NCBI RefSeq assembly: GCF_014905175.1 | Contig: NC_057790.1 | Coordinates: 22,284,469-22,348,468, forward strand | Direction of reading: 5' to 3' | Origin: Aphidius gifuensis | Taxonomy: Eukaryota > Arthropoda > Insecta > Hymenoptera > Braconidae | DNA: 64,000 nucleotides | In this document: one piece after another, positions 41,425 through 54,579 of the stretch | Layout of the letters: every line of letters starts with the position of its first letter | Position numbering within the stretch: position 1 is the stretch's first letter | Translations under genes and position numbers: made by a program | The notes under the pieces: model-generated | Seen by the model: only the letters and a program-made list of their open reading frames with translations | Told to the model about the DNA's origin: nothing | The model's database searches: none

Positions 41425-44020
41425 GGTTGCTAGGCTTTTCTGAGTTAATCATTCTACTCTTGTATAAATATATAGAAGCCGCAAACCGAAATTGGCTACC
41501 TATACATTTATAGGTCACAAGCATATACGAGTAGCTAGATGTACATAAAGGTAAATTTCCTTTTACCTCACCAGTCTCTCCCTCTCTCTCCTTCTCTCTC
41601 TTTCTACATTATATTATATTAATATATATATATATACCCTTATAAAGTTATAACGACACTATATTTTTAAGGACATGGTCTCTTCACAATCTTTGATTAA
41701 ATACCCAATTGAAATCTCATAATAAAATTGTGTTTATCTCCTTTAAATGTGAAACGTACCAAACTACCAATTGAAATTTCATATTTTATATATAAATTGA
41801 TTGAAAAGGCTTATTAATATGCATCAAGTGCAGTTATAAATTTTAATTATCAAATGGTAGTTGAGTCAATGAAATATCTTCAGCCAATCAAATACAATCA
41901 TCATGTTTTTTTTTATATTTTGTTTATAAACTGTCATTGAAATTTAACTAACAATTTTTTATGATGCTTGTTATTATGTGATAATAATATTTTAAACCAA
42001 TTATTTATTTACTTTTTTTCAGCTTTTTTTAAAACAGGTTATTCAAAGTTATAATAATATTAATTTAAAAAATTTATTAATTAATTAAAATGCAGTATGA
42101 TAACAAGGTAATTATTCATTCTGTATGATAATTCCATTTGAACTTTAAATTGACTCATTTAATTGAATGTGTATGTATATAGATATTATGGTATTTCTCA
42201 AAGAGGAATTCACTTTGCAAAAATAGATTGTTAGCATGTCGTAGAAATGACTACAAGCAACTAGGCTTTTAAAAGAAATAAAAATTTTTTTCATTTAATT
42301 TCGAACCATTAGCAAATGAAATACATTTTGTATAGCATTTTGTGTGATTATAATATATAAAGTGTATAGCTAAATATTATGAAAACCATTTTATTATTTT
42401 AGTAATGAAATTTCTAGAAAGACAATGCTGAGACACAGTATATACTGTTTTTAATAATAAATAAACTCTAACAGTACAATCAATTTATTATTGCTATAAA
42501 TATGATTTATTATTTTTATAAAATTTTAATTACATGTCGAATTGTGTTATCAGTACTCGAGAATAATTTGAATCTTAAAAATTAATTGAAATTATAATAT
42601 CACATTAGCACCAAAATTTGTTGGATCTATAGATCATTATAATGAAAAAAAAAAAAAATTATTTATTCAGAAAATATCGTGTATTATCTTAAAAAAAAAT
42701 AATAATCAATTAAAATATTTTTTTTTTAAATTAAAAAACAAATTTATAAACATTTCTACGCGTGACTGTCATAAACTTTCTATTTTTAAAAATTTTTTTG
42801 TTAATGATTTAATCTAGGCTGCGTGCAGGTCAAATTATGACTATATTAACAAAAAAAAAAAATTATTAATGATTAATTTAAAAATCGTCAAAGAATATAA
42901 AACAAGATTTTCAATATAATCAGTAAAGTTAATTGAATAATATCGTACGTCTTAAGAGTTACATACTAATGAGATCTTTTCGTGAATCTACTTGACAACA
43001 AGGTCAAAATTGACCACCACTCCTACCAACTACGCCTTTGTCATTAAACATAAAAATATCATTAAATAAATAAATATATTTGTACTTGAGAATTATATCA
43101 TTTTCATAATTTCCTGCTGCTGTAAACTATGTTGTTTTTTTTTTCAACGGTTGAGTTATCTTCATCATACAATGCAATCAATGCAACATCCTGACTTTCT
43201 TGTGCATATATAATTATTTCTGACCACAACATATTTTAGTTTTTTTTTTTTTTATTCAGCTTTATTATTATTGAAAATTTATCGCAAGCAAACACACAGA
43301 CCACACAGTGGTTATTCATATTGTATAACAATACGTTATCATTGCACATTGCACTATCAGAAAATGTATATTTATCATGGCAAATTGATGAAAAATTTTT
43401 CTATTACTTGACTAAATCGGTCAACAATATCGTCTTTTTTACAACCCAATCACTTTTAAATATTTCTTCGGTTTTACTATACCACAATATTCAAGGAAAA
43501 AAGAAAATAAAAAATAGTAAAAGATGAAACAGTTGATAACAATTCAATATATATTCTCTATGCTTTTAGGAATATTAACATAATTTTAGCTAATCATACA
43601 AATAAACAAATAAAAAAAAAAAAATAAATTTAATAACATGCAGAGAGTGGGCATCAATGGCACCTGTTTGATGCACGATAGAAGATATCTTGTGACTATA
43701 AAATATATGGCATTTCCACACAATCTAATAGAGTGGGAAAATAAGTGATATATACCAAATGACAGTCAACAGTCTAATGCAAGTTTAGTCGACAATCAAC
43801 ACTCTTTAATTATAATTGTGTATTTGTAAACTTTGATGTTACTTGTTGTATATTATTTAAATGCAGTTGAAAGATTATTACTTGGTGAAAAAGAAAATAT
43901 AAAATGTGGTTTTCAAGTGAAACGATTTATCAAGGATACATAAAAATTAATACCTTGCTGTGATCAGTGAATTATATAATTTAAATAATTAAATAAAAAT
44001 AATTATGTCGATGAAATAAA
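41155..44020. other. Upstream DIP intron / fucosyltransferase 5' flank
   Basis: On the DIP strand this is intron sequence before the Ig1 exon, with complementary GA and CT tracts at 41399-41423 and 41574-41604. On the plus strand its right end is the 5' flank of the fucosyltransferase. A TCAGTG initiator-like site lies near 43965, about 55 bases before the ATG, but there is no clear TATA box at the right distance. Confidence 0.5.
41399..41604. repeat. GA tract and complementary CT tract upstream of DIP Ig1 exon
   Basis: A pure GA run (41399-41423) and a CT-rich run (41574-41604) face each other about 150 bases apart, some 250-450 bases outside the Ig1 exon. They are complementary and could pair in the pre-mRNA; GAGA/CT repeats can also bind GAF/CLAMP-type factors in insects. 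Confidence 0.6.
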
Positions 44021-44618
44021 ATGAAGCTAATATTTAAAAGATTAATCAATAAAATTCAATATTTTGATTATATGCAAAAATCAATAATATTAACATGTAC
44101 AATTTTAATAGCTTGTCTTTATTTAATAACAATTTATTTCAATATTATAATTGAACTATGTTTTACAAATAAGTCAGTCATGTCAAAGATAAATAAATCA
44201 ACAAAATTGATATTATATTGGAATAAATTATTTGACAGGGATGATTTTTATATAGGTCATGGTGATATTTGTAAATTTTGTAATGATATACCAAATGATT
44301 TGACATATGCATCATCAAATCGTAAAATTAAAAATATCGATGATTATGATATGATATTATTTCATGGTAGTGAACTTGATATATATGATTTACCAAATAA
44401 AAGAAATAATAAACAAAAATATATTTATGTTAATCTTGAAAGTCCAATAAATCGACCAATTGAAAATGAAATATTTGAAAATTTTTTTAATCTTACAATG
44501 ACATATAGACTTGACAGTGATATACCATTTACGTACAGTGAAATTTATGATAAAAAAATTGGAAATATCATTGGACCACTTTCAAATACTAGTTGGAAGA
44601 CGTTTGACTATGCAACAG
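44021..44618 (+). CDS. Fucosyltransferase exon 1: anchor, stem, acceptor half
   Basis: Starts at an ATG preceded by AAATAAA and encodes residues 1-199. It contains the membrane anchor (SIILTCTILIACLYLITIYF, residues 21-40, and beyond), a Cys pair at 84/87, NLESP and the YRLDSDIP motif. It ends ACAG|GTGAAC in phase 1. An unspliced read-through would stop 11 codons later. Confidence 0.95.
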
Positions 44619-46697
44619 GTGAACATTGTATTTTAAATTTTTCATATTATTAATATTTAAATCATAATAATATCAATATAATATTCTAAACTGATTAAAA
44701 TATATATATGTTAACAATAACAATAATTAATATTAAACTATGAACATTTCATAGATGTTAATAACAACATTGAGTTCTGATTAGTGATTGATTAATTTAT
44801 GCATTTAAATATTTTATTATAGTCACCAAGAATGCATGAAAAAAAAATTATAAAAACAAAATAAATAATTCAACGTTGTTGAATAATTTAAATAATAATG
44901 ACTACATAATTATAATTTTATTAATATGATAAACGAAATGAGGTAAAGATGAATAAAAATAAAAGAAAAAAAATGACAAGATCTTGTATTTAGTACTAAA
45001 AATAAATTCTTTAGTATTTTACCAATTATTATTTTAGAAACAAAATAGATAAATAGTCTATTTTAAAATTTAAATAATAAAAAATTTATCTATATCAAAA
45101 AAATTATCGATAGAAAATATTCGATGGTGGAAAATATTATTTTCAGGGTCATAAAATGACGTATATACTTATAGAAATATTGTTGGCATAAATACAGAAA
45201 GTTGTTCTTCAATAAGCCAAGGTTTCTCACATTACGTCAACTAGATATGTAAAAATTGCAAAACACGTATGTCATATATTCGAGTCCCTTCAAACATACA
45301 ATAAATTTATTCGCCTTTTTCTTTTATTCATGTAAACAATACTGACAAACTTGCTTGTCCAGTTGTCACCAATGTTTACAGTTTTTATTATTTTTTTTTC
45401 TAGATACCTCTGACTATTTTTAATATGCACATGTTTTATTATTATTATTTATTCAATTTCATTCTTTTTATTTATATCTATACTTTTGTCATGCAATAGT
45501 ACCCACGTGTTTATTTAATTTTTCAAACACGTGATAAACACAAATCGTTGCACTGAATCACGTGGTTTTATATTTCAATTTTCAACAATTCATATTTTAT
45601 CTATATTGTTATTTTCAACTGAAATAAATTTTTATTTTTTTTTTCATTTTATATTTTTTATTGGTATAAAACTATTGGCAAAAATATTGTAATAAAAATA
45701 ATAAATTTTTTGCAATATCTATCACAATATTGTCATTTTTTTTATTTTCTTTTTGTTCAGTTAAAAAATATAATATAATATTTATTAAAAATTTCAGATG
45801 ATGATGATAATGCTGATTTATTAAAATTAATTAAAAAAAAGAAAAAAAATGCCATTTGGTTCGTGAGTAATTGTCATACTGCTGGTGGTCGTGAAAAATA
45901 CGTTGAAGAATTATCGAAACACATGAATGTCGATATATTTGGAAGATGTGGAAATGAAATAAAATGTCCACGTGAAGAAAATTGTTTTAAAAAAATTGTT
46001 GAGCCAGAATATTATTTTTATTTGTCATTTGAAAATAGTCTTTGTCAAGATTATGTAACTGAAAAACTATTCACTGCTTTAAAGTAAGTAATTTATTTAT
46101 TTTTATTTACAATTCATTATCATAATTTTTATTATTTCATCAAATTTTATAATGTTATTATTATTGTAAATAATTATCAAGTGTAATAGTAATTTTATGT
46201 GAATTACTTAAATTAAAAAATTCATTAATTTCATAAGTGTATACTTGATATTTTTAATTTAATTATCTAGGTCACAAATGATTAATACAAAAGACTCTGC
46301 AATTATCTAAATTATCTAAATTATAATTTATTTATTTTTTTCAACTTGCAGATATAATGTGGTGCCAGTTGTTTATGGAGGTGCTAACTACAGTAAATTT
46401 GCACCTCCAAATTCTTACGTGAACGCATTGGATTTTGATAGTCCAAAAAATTTAGCTGAATATTTAATTAAATTATCAAATGATCCAAATGAATATGTTA
46501 AATATTTTAAATGGAAAAAATATTATAAACTAGCTGATGATAGCAATGCTGCAAGATGTAAACTTTGTGAAATATTACATAATGACAAACGACAATATAA
46601 ATTTTATGATCCATTGTCTGCATGGTATTCAAAGTGTCCATTGCAAAAAAAAATTGACTCTTTAAATCCATACTTAACTAAGTCTTCTAATAATTGA
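44021..46697 (+). CDS. Alpha-1,3-fucosyltransferase (GT10), type II Golgi membrane enzyme
   Basis: Three exons (44021-44618, 45798-46083, 46352-46697) join in phase to a complete 409-residue protein ending in TGA. Family-10 enzymes transfer fucose from GDP-fucose to GlcNAc of glycans in the Golgi lumen. There is a short cytoplasmic N-terminus, one membrane anchor at about residues 21-45, then a lumenal stem and catalytic domain. Family marks are FHGSE..., the IYVNLESP motif (135-142), LTM.YRLDSDIP (158-169), WFVSNC (220-225), DIFG.CG (245-251) and the signature FYLSFENSLCQDYVTEK (273-289), followed by VPVVYGGANY. C-terminal cysteines in CKLC and KCP match the usual disulfides. Sequons lie at 157, 189 and 307. 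Length fits the short insect FucTC-like group rather than the longer core FucTA; the subgroup is inference. Confidence 0.95.
44619..45797 (+). other. Fucosyltransferase intron 1 with E-box cluster
   Basis: A 1179-bp GT-AG phase-1 intron. It contains three perfect CACGTG palindromes at 45504, 45528 and 45559 and is otherwise AT-rich. Confidence 0.85.
45504..45564. promoter_or_regulatory. Three CACGTG E-boxes in 61 bp
   Basis: CACGTG occurs at 45504-45509, 45528-45533 and 45559-45564. This palindrome is the core site of bHLH proteins such as CLOCK/CYCLE, Max, USF and MITF types. Single copies appear elsewhere in the window (for example near 21176, 28415, 37990 and 52786), but only here are three packed together. 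Confidence 0.4.
45798..46083 (+). CDS. Fucosyltransferase exon 2: GDP-fucose-binding core
   Basis: Acceptor ATTTCAG, donor GTAAGT; entered in phase 1 and left in phase 2. It encodes residues 200-294: an Asp run, a Lys run (212-216), WFVSNC..GGREKYV, the DIFG.CG and CPRE motifs, and the GT10 signature with FENS...DYVTEK. The Lys run rests on two adjacent A homopolymers. Confidence 0.95.
46352..46697 (+). CDS. Fucosyltransferase exon 3: C-terminal part
   Basis: Acceptor CAACTTGCAG; the split codon gives Lys295 and the exon continues YNVVPVVYGGANYSKFAP, the conserved block after the GT10 signature, then SYVNALDF, KWKKYY, CKLCEIL and a KCP cysteine, ending SSNN and TGA. Intron 2 before it is 268 bp. 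Confidence 0.95.
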
Positions 46698-47067
46698 AAT
46701 TATTAATTTTTATTTTTGTAAATTAATTTTTTAACAAGTCTGCCAAAAGAATATAAAAAAAAAATATTTCAAGCTTGATGTACATAAAGATTTATTTGAA
46801 TATGTTTTGTTTTATTTTTTATTATTATTATTTTGTTCATGATGGTTATATTAATGTTGAATTTAATACAACAGAATGATAAATTGACAGTTGGTAAATT
46901 GTATATAATACATCAATCTGTCAAAGCTCTTTTTTTTTATTTTCTATATAGTAGGGAAAACAAAAATGTAACAATAACGATAACAGGAAAAAAGAGAAAA
47001 AAAAATCAGACAGCATCAATTGTTATCTTGATAATTTATGATGTCTTAAGTGCTTGTGGACATTCTG

Positions 47068-47113
47068 AATAAACACCAAAAATTGATAAATGTGAAATCA
47101 GAAAATGAATAAA
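47068..47113 (+). terminator. Candidate fucosyltransferase poly(A) signals
   Basis: AATAAA hexamers at 47068-47073 and 47108-47113 lie 370-410 bases after the fucosyltransferase stop and are followed within 60 bases by T/GT-rich DNA. In sequence this AT-rich the hexamer is common by chance, so the assignment is tentative. Confidence 0.3.
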
Positions 47114-50100
47114 TAATTTTACATTTATTAAAATAATATTATAAAACTTTTAAGATGTCTCTTGTATAAATGTAGTGTTTTTATTATTATTTATATCATT
47201 TTGATTTTCATTAATTATAATTTTTATTAGTGTCAACAGCATCTAAACTATCTAAACTATAATTAACACAATGTGCTTTTGGAAATTCCCAAGTGGCATA
47301 AGAAGACCTGTCGTTTCTATAGTAAAGTTTATTCTCTCTATGGGTATTGACTGCCTCAGGGGACAAAAAAAAGTTGAGTAATATGATTTCTTGATCCATA
47401 TTTCAAAACTCAATTGAAAATGAAACTATTCACATGAAAAACTAAACATTCCGGATAATGTGAAAAAATGTTTTTGTTTTTTTCTCAAAACAAAAAAACA
47501 ATCACAAGTAAAAATTAGAAAATAAAAGTAATTACTAGATTAAAAATTTGTCAATAATTTAAATAAAATTTTTCCATTAAATTATTAATTGATGTTTTTT
47601 TTTTTTTTTTTTTTACTCGATAAAGTTATTATAAAATTTTGAACTATACCGTAGTAATTATTTTATGAATATTAATTTTTTCAAAGTTCATATTGTTGAC
47701 AGAATAATTAACCTTTGTATTTATTTTCTATAAATATAAATTTAAACAAAAATTACTCTTCATCTAAATGAAAAAAAAAAAAAAAAATTTGATTTTCATT
47801 TTAATAATGTTGTTTATTATGGTGATTTTATTGAAACGCTGAATAGTAAAATAGGGATTATCATGATTGGTGATTATTGCGGCTTGAATAAGAGAAAAGT
47901 AAATTTCCTATCGTCGTAATGGGTCTATAAATGAAATCTACTATTATATAAGTGATGGGTTTTTTTATTTTTATATATATAAAGCAGTATATTCTCATCA
48001 CCTCTAACCCTCTATCGAACTGTCAGCTTCAATCCCCTCAAGTCATCCACCTCACGTCCTACCATGACTCGCTCACTTACTCACTCTTTTTTCTGCCTCT
48101 CCTTTATTTGTTTGTTTTTTTATTCTACTTATTTTTTGACATTTTTTTAATTTTTTTTTTTTACGAAAAAGGACCACCATGATATAGTGATAACTGACTT
48201 TTTCCAAACGATTTGGACACTGTACCTTTTCTCTGAAAAATATTGGAAAAATTTTCCATGGACATTTTGATTTGTTCAAATATATATCCAAGTCTCTTCT
48301 TGAAAATTGATCGCTTTGCAAAAAATAATAAAGAAAAAAAAAATATATATATTATCCTTTGACCAAATAAAAAAAATAGATATATTAAAATAATTTTTAT
48401 AACAAAAAGTCTAAGGTTGATTCAGTTTATCAGCAATAATTCTCAGATTCTTTCATATCATACCAATAATTTTTCTACGAGTACGTAACTACCGAATTGC
48501 TAAGAGAAAACGCCCTGAAAAACGTTTTAGAACCAGAAAAATTCGACAAATAAAAGACATTTTCGACAGATAAATTTATCCGATAGATAAAAATGTCTCC
48601 AAGAGAGTTTATAAAAAAAAATCAAAAAATTTCAATTCTCCATAGCATTGTAAGATATATAAAGATTTAAAAAAAAAAAATATGTCGATTGAAGGAAAAA
48701 AAAGGAATAAGTTTTTATTACTATCCTGAAAATTTTTTATATTGTTCTGATAAGCTATCTTCACAGATAACAATATTTTTTTTTTTTGTGCTTTCAAACA
48801 AGTTAAATATATTTTGATGTAAAAATTTGATATCAAAAAGAAATATTGATCAAACAATTTAAAGAATTGCATAAAGTAGTTGTTGTATTGTTCTTTTATT
48901 TTTCTGTATTTTTAACTGAATGAAATAGATGCAGTTTCAAGTCAACACACAATTTATAGGGCGTTAAAGCCAACGCGCGATTGAACAGCCTCTTCGACTA
49001 TATCTCGTTCCGGACAACCAGTCAATGTGGCTATGCTGTACAGGAAACCAACGATCCAATACAATCACCCTTCATTTTGTCCTCTATATACCATATAGAT
49101 ACTTGTCAACTACGCAATGTATATTTAAATACAAATACAATTTGATTTATTCATGCATAAATAGCGTATCGATATCATTGACCAATAAAATTATCACAAT
49201 ACCCCTTTCTCATCCTCCCCCTCACCCCCTAATTTATATATTTAATTTTCAGCATCATGTAATTTTGATAATACTTAAATTAATTTCAATTCAATGAATA
49301 TTTAAAATATTTTTTTTTGTTTCAATTAAAATAAAATAATTTTTCAAAGTTAAAAATTTATATGTTATTTTGAATTCAATGAATAAAATTATTATTTTAA
49401 AAGATAAAATTCATTAATAAATAATCAATTGAATATTTAATAAAAAAAAAAAAATGTCAAGTATTTACGTATCATCTCATTATTTATTATTAAAAAATAA
49501 TATTTATATAAATTTAAAAAATATTTTCTCTACAAATAGTAGCACAAGTGTAGAGTGTTGTATCTCATACGTATATAAATTTAATTACATTACACATGTA
49601 GTGCTTAAAAATTCATAAAACGTGACAGATGGTGGTAGTGCATGTAGATAAATTTAGTACAGTATGGATGAATATTTATACATATATATATACAACGTCC
49701 AGTGCCTGGATGCGATAACGAAATCCGATCATCTCCTGAATAAATAATTGATTTGATCAATCTATATCATCCTCATGCAACTCTTTAATAAAACAGTCAT
49801 GTGTATACATGCAAAAATTGAAATTTAAATATTGGAAACATAATATAGGCATATAAAAAAATAAAAAATAAAAATATTGAAATATATATATATAAAAGTT
49901 AAATAGATATTTATTGGTGCTCGAGGGAAATCATTTGATTGAAAAATAAATTACTAAGATTTAGGATATTGGTATATCGTGAATCGATCTATCTGTCTCA
50001 CTTGCAGCAGAAAGGTTGTAAATTACTTTGGTATGTACGTGACATTCATAGGTAAAATCGGTCTTTCAGTATATAGGGAATTGAGTATGGTTGAGTGAGT

Positions 50101-53100
50101 GAGTGAGTAAATGAGTAGAGGGGAATCAGATGAGGTATATAATGATGAACAAGTACGAGTGACCAAAACTATACCCTACTGACCATTGGTGGTGATGGTG
50201 GTGGTACATATAGGTGCTTGTATTTATGTCAGTATAGTGAGACTAGCTGGAAGACAGAATTACAGTGAAACAAGTCAATGTATGTGCAGCCGCGTATCAA
50301 CTATATATATATTTGGGGAGTAGATGCTGGTGTGAGTTGAATGTTTCAGACTCCATTACTTGAATTGGATTGGGACTACCATAAGGTCTCTGAGCACCCC
50401 TCATACTATCTCTATATATATTTTTTTTTTTTTTCGTGACCTCTCTCACATAATATTTTGGACATAAACCATACGGCCTAGTTTCATCCAAACAAAAGTG
50501 TACGAATTTTTTATTAACTTTTTATTTACGTTTTTAGAGAGTAATCATGTATATTTTTTTTTTTTTTTTTTCTTTTTGAAATGTCAAAAAAGAAATATAT
50601 GGTTTTAAGCCTGAATATATGTTTAGTTCTTTTTTTTTTTTTTTTTCTTCAAGTTTTCATAAATTAAATGATGGAGCTTTGTATAATGTTGTGCTTTTTT
50701 TTTTATTGTTGATAGGATCATGTAATATTTACGTGTGTGACAGTTGAAGACGAGGGTTTATACAAAATTTTTTAGTTCAATGATTTTTTTTGTTTTATAA
50801 TTTAATTCATATTTTGATGGGCCTGGGGCATTGGCATCTGAAAATGACAGATTTCTTATTGTAGACAATTTCACTGTTTGTTTTTATCTTTGGTCTTATA
50901 TATAATTTTTTATTTTTTATCTTTGATTTTCATTTATTTTCTATAGACTATTTTTTATTGATAACATCTGCTACTGATGGTAAAACGTTAGAGAATTTTT
51001 GTCTCACACTCGATGTTGTCAATGTTGAGAAAGATATTATATAAATGTGTATCTGTATTTTATGCGGAAATATTTGTATGTCCTATCAGTGTGGACTGTT
51101 TTGATGTCGATTCACAGTAACTTTCAACAGCTGCAACCAATGGCTAATGAAAATAAATGGCTATCCAAAAAACTATATAAAAGTTAAATTTTTAGTTAAA
51201 TATTTCAACTGATTTTTCATAAAATAAATCATATTATATTTTTAAATAAAATTTCTAAATTTTTATTTTTCTAATTATAATAATTGATTGATTTAAAAAT
51301 ATATAATAAATATTTTTCTGTAATTAAAACTTTATTACTATTTGTTATTATTTTTTTGATTATTTCTTATTTCTTTTAAAATGAGGTTAATCTGTACAAA
51401 ATTATATGAAAGTTAATTATTATTATTTTCATTTAAACTTGTCACAAGTTATTCTATTTATAAATTTGTTTAATTGTTATGAAAATAAGATGGTATTATT
51501 AAATGAGTAAATCGAAATTTTACAAAATTTTATCAATTGATATAAAGTTTAAAATTTCTTACAGTGTCATCTTCAAGTCAGTATTAATAATTTCAAATTA
51601 AACTTTCAAAGATTCATACAAAACTTGAATATTTAATTAACATTATTAACTTTTATTCATTCAATAAATTATTATTAACACATTTTATTATGTTAAATTA
51701 ATTTATTTCATCTAAAAACTTTTTTTCATCAACAACAGTATTATGTTTAAATATCAAATATATAGCCTGAATACTGACAATACACTTAGGATTTCAATAA
51801 TAAAATTTACCATTATAAATACATTGAAGAAAAAAAAAGGGAAATAAATAAAACTTGACTAAGTAACATTAAAGTTTATCTCATCAAATTGCCTGTGGCA
51901 TTGTAACAGTATAGTACTAAAACTATTTATTCTTTTCAATTTATATTTGTTGAAATCGACAAGATACTTTTCAACACAAACGCAAACTCTTAGAATGATA
52001 CAACATTGAAAAATTATAGAGTTAAAAAAAAAAACAAATGACAAAAAAAAAAAAAAATTAAACAAAACATCCCAAGATAAAAAGAACATAATAAAAATGA
52101 AATAAAAAAAAAAATTCAGTGGCAAAAAGTAAGCCATAAAAATGTGTCACATAGTTGTCTCGAGATCTATGTATTTTTTATGCTTTTTTTTTTTTTTTTG
52201 CATCATTGACATTTTATGTCCAAGAAACTTTTGTATTTTATCAAAGGTCAACTAATTTTTTTTTTTACCTTTTCGTTAAATAAAAAATAAATTTTCAGGT
52301 AATAGTGTTGGACTTTTTCTTATTTTTTTTTTTTTTTCATGTACCTACTGGTTGCAGGCTTCATTACCAACATGTCTACGTGTTTTCACTGCAGTGCTTA
52401 AATAAAACCTCATTCCACTATAACTCCACTCACAAACTGTCTAGATAATAAATGACTAAAAACACATTTTCTACTTGGTATATATATGTATAGATACCAG
52501 TAACTCGTATCAATATTTAAACAAAGTTTTACCCATGTTTATTCACCTCAGTTATTTAATGTCCTCATAGCTGTTTAAGCAGACCAATGTTTCATGTTTA
52601 AACATACATGCTTAAAAAAGCTTTCATAAATACTTGATAAAAAAAAAAATATATAAAACAACAAAAAAAAAAACATATTCATAAATAATCAAAAAGAAAA
52701 TCATAAATTTATAAATCTATAAAAGGTTGTATTGCAAAGTGTGATTGGATTTTTTTTGTTTTATTTTTATTTTTTCTCAATAACATCACGTGGCAGGATC
52801 ACAGAGTAAGATGGAATACAAAATTTACATATATAGATATATATGTGCGTATAGATTTGTTGTGTATATTAGAAATTCTATATCACGAATTGTCAAATTG
52901 AATTTTACCAAAGTCTGCGCTTGGAAAACTAATGTTGACGTGATCGAAACGTTTGTATATGTTGCAATTGCCACTGGTCTTGTATACTTTTTATATTGTA
53001 AAGTAAAAGCATGTATATATACACATTTGAGTCAGCTTTTTATCTTCAAAGTTTAAAGTTTTTTATGTGTATATATATATCCAACACATCTATACTTAAG

Positions 53101-53701
53101 TATCTTAAATAGAAAAAAATAAATAAAATAAAATTCAAGGATACAGAAAAGAAGCAAACAAGAAAAAAAAAAAATAAAAAATATTCTCAGTGGTTGGGAA
53201 AAAGTAGATGAGTATATATTATTCATGAAAATTAATCATTCATTTAAATAAAAAATAGTTGATTATATAATTGCAAGAATATTAAAATAATAATGATAAA
53301 GTAAATAAAATATATTTGAAAATTTGAAATTAAAGTGTCAAAGATGCAAAAATGCTTTGAATCTGGCTCAAAGATAACACAAAGTAATAGGATATTTCAA
53401 GTGGTATGATGGTGTCTTTTATCAGTCCAGCTATTTAAATGCAAAGTATTATTCAAATAGCCTTCTTCAACGTTCACCACGTTGGTTTTTTTTTTTTTTT
53501 TTTCATTATTTTCATTTTCTCTATTTTATTTTATCATATGTATATGTATTTTTACTCTTTATCTTTCACTTACTCACTAGCTTTAGTTGGCTGTGTGTGT
53601 GAATTTGTGATATAACAGCATCACAGCAAGGTGAAAACCAAAGAGAGAGCTTTCATTTCCTGATATTCAAATGTGTTCAAACATCATTACTACAATTGTG
53701 C

Positions 53702-53715
53702 CTGCCATCTAGTGG
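53702..53715 (-). promoter_or_regulatory. CTCF-like site
   Basis: The minus strand reads CCACTAGATGGCAG, matching all 14 positions of the core CTCF consensus CCASYAGRKGGCRS. CTCF is conserved across many insects and marks insulators and loop anchors. Binding is inference. Confidence 0.45.
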
Positions 53716-54579
53716 TTTTACAGATAAACTCAGGCATTTTCTACCAATATCAAAACCTCTAAATCTCATACCTTATATATATTTACATCCAAACACCAAA
53801 CCATGCTTGGTATTGTCGTTGTTGGATTTTAAAGAATGCAAATTAACCTTATCTTCATGACTATGAAAACAATAAAAGATATGCATTTTCAAGATTTTAA
53901 ATGAATATATTAAAAATATAATAATAATCAATCTTTTTTCTTGAATTTAAATTTTTTTTTTTTTCATACATTTATTATGGAGTATTTATTTTATTTATGT
54001 ATTTTTTTTTTTTTGTTGGGATAGTTTATTATTTTTTTAGATAAATTTTATCACTGTATAAACAATATTATTTTATAATTATAAATAAATTTTTATTTAC
54101 ATAAAATTTTAAAAAGTTGGAAAGCATAAAAATATTATACACAAAAAGAGTTTAAAAAAATTGTTTAAAATATTTTTTATATATTTTTTGTAAAATTAAC
54201 TTTTTCATTTTGTATATTAAAAATAGTTTATTATTTTTTATCAGAGCTTTGTTTTTTTTTTTTTATACAATACAGCATTGTATATATGAAGGAAAAGAAA
54301 ATTTAAAATTTTATGTAAATCGAATATTTATAATTTTTTTTTTAACATTTAAAAAAATGACATGGATTTATATTTAAAAAAACTTTTCTTTTTAATTTAA
54401 AAATAAAGCACATTAAATTTTATATTATAATTTTATTTTATATATTTGTTTATTTTTTGTCATTTTTAAGGTGATATACGTGTGACATGGTGTCAACGTG
54501 CTATGAAAAAAATTACAATGATAAAGAAAAAGAAAAATAAAGGTTATAAATAAAAAGAAAGGAAAAAGCTCCAGTGTTA

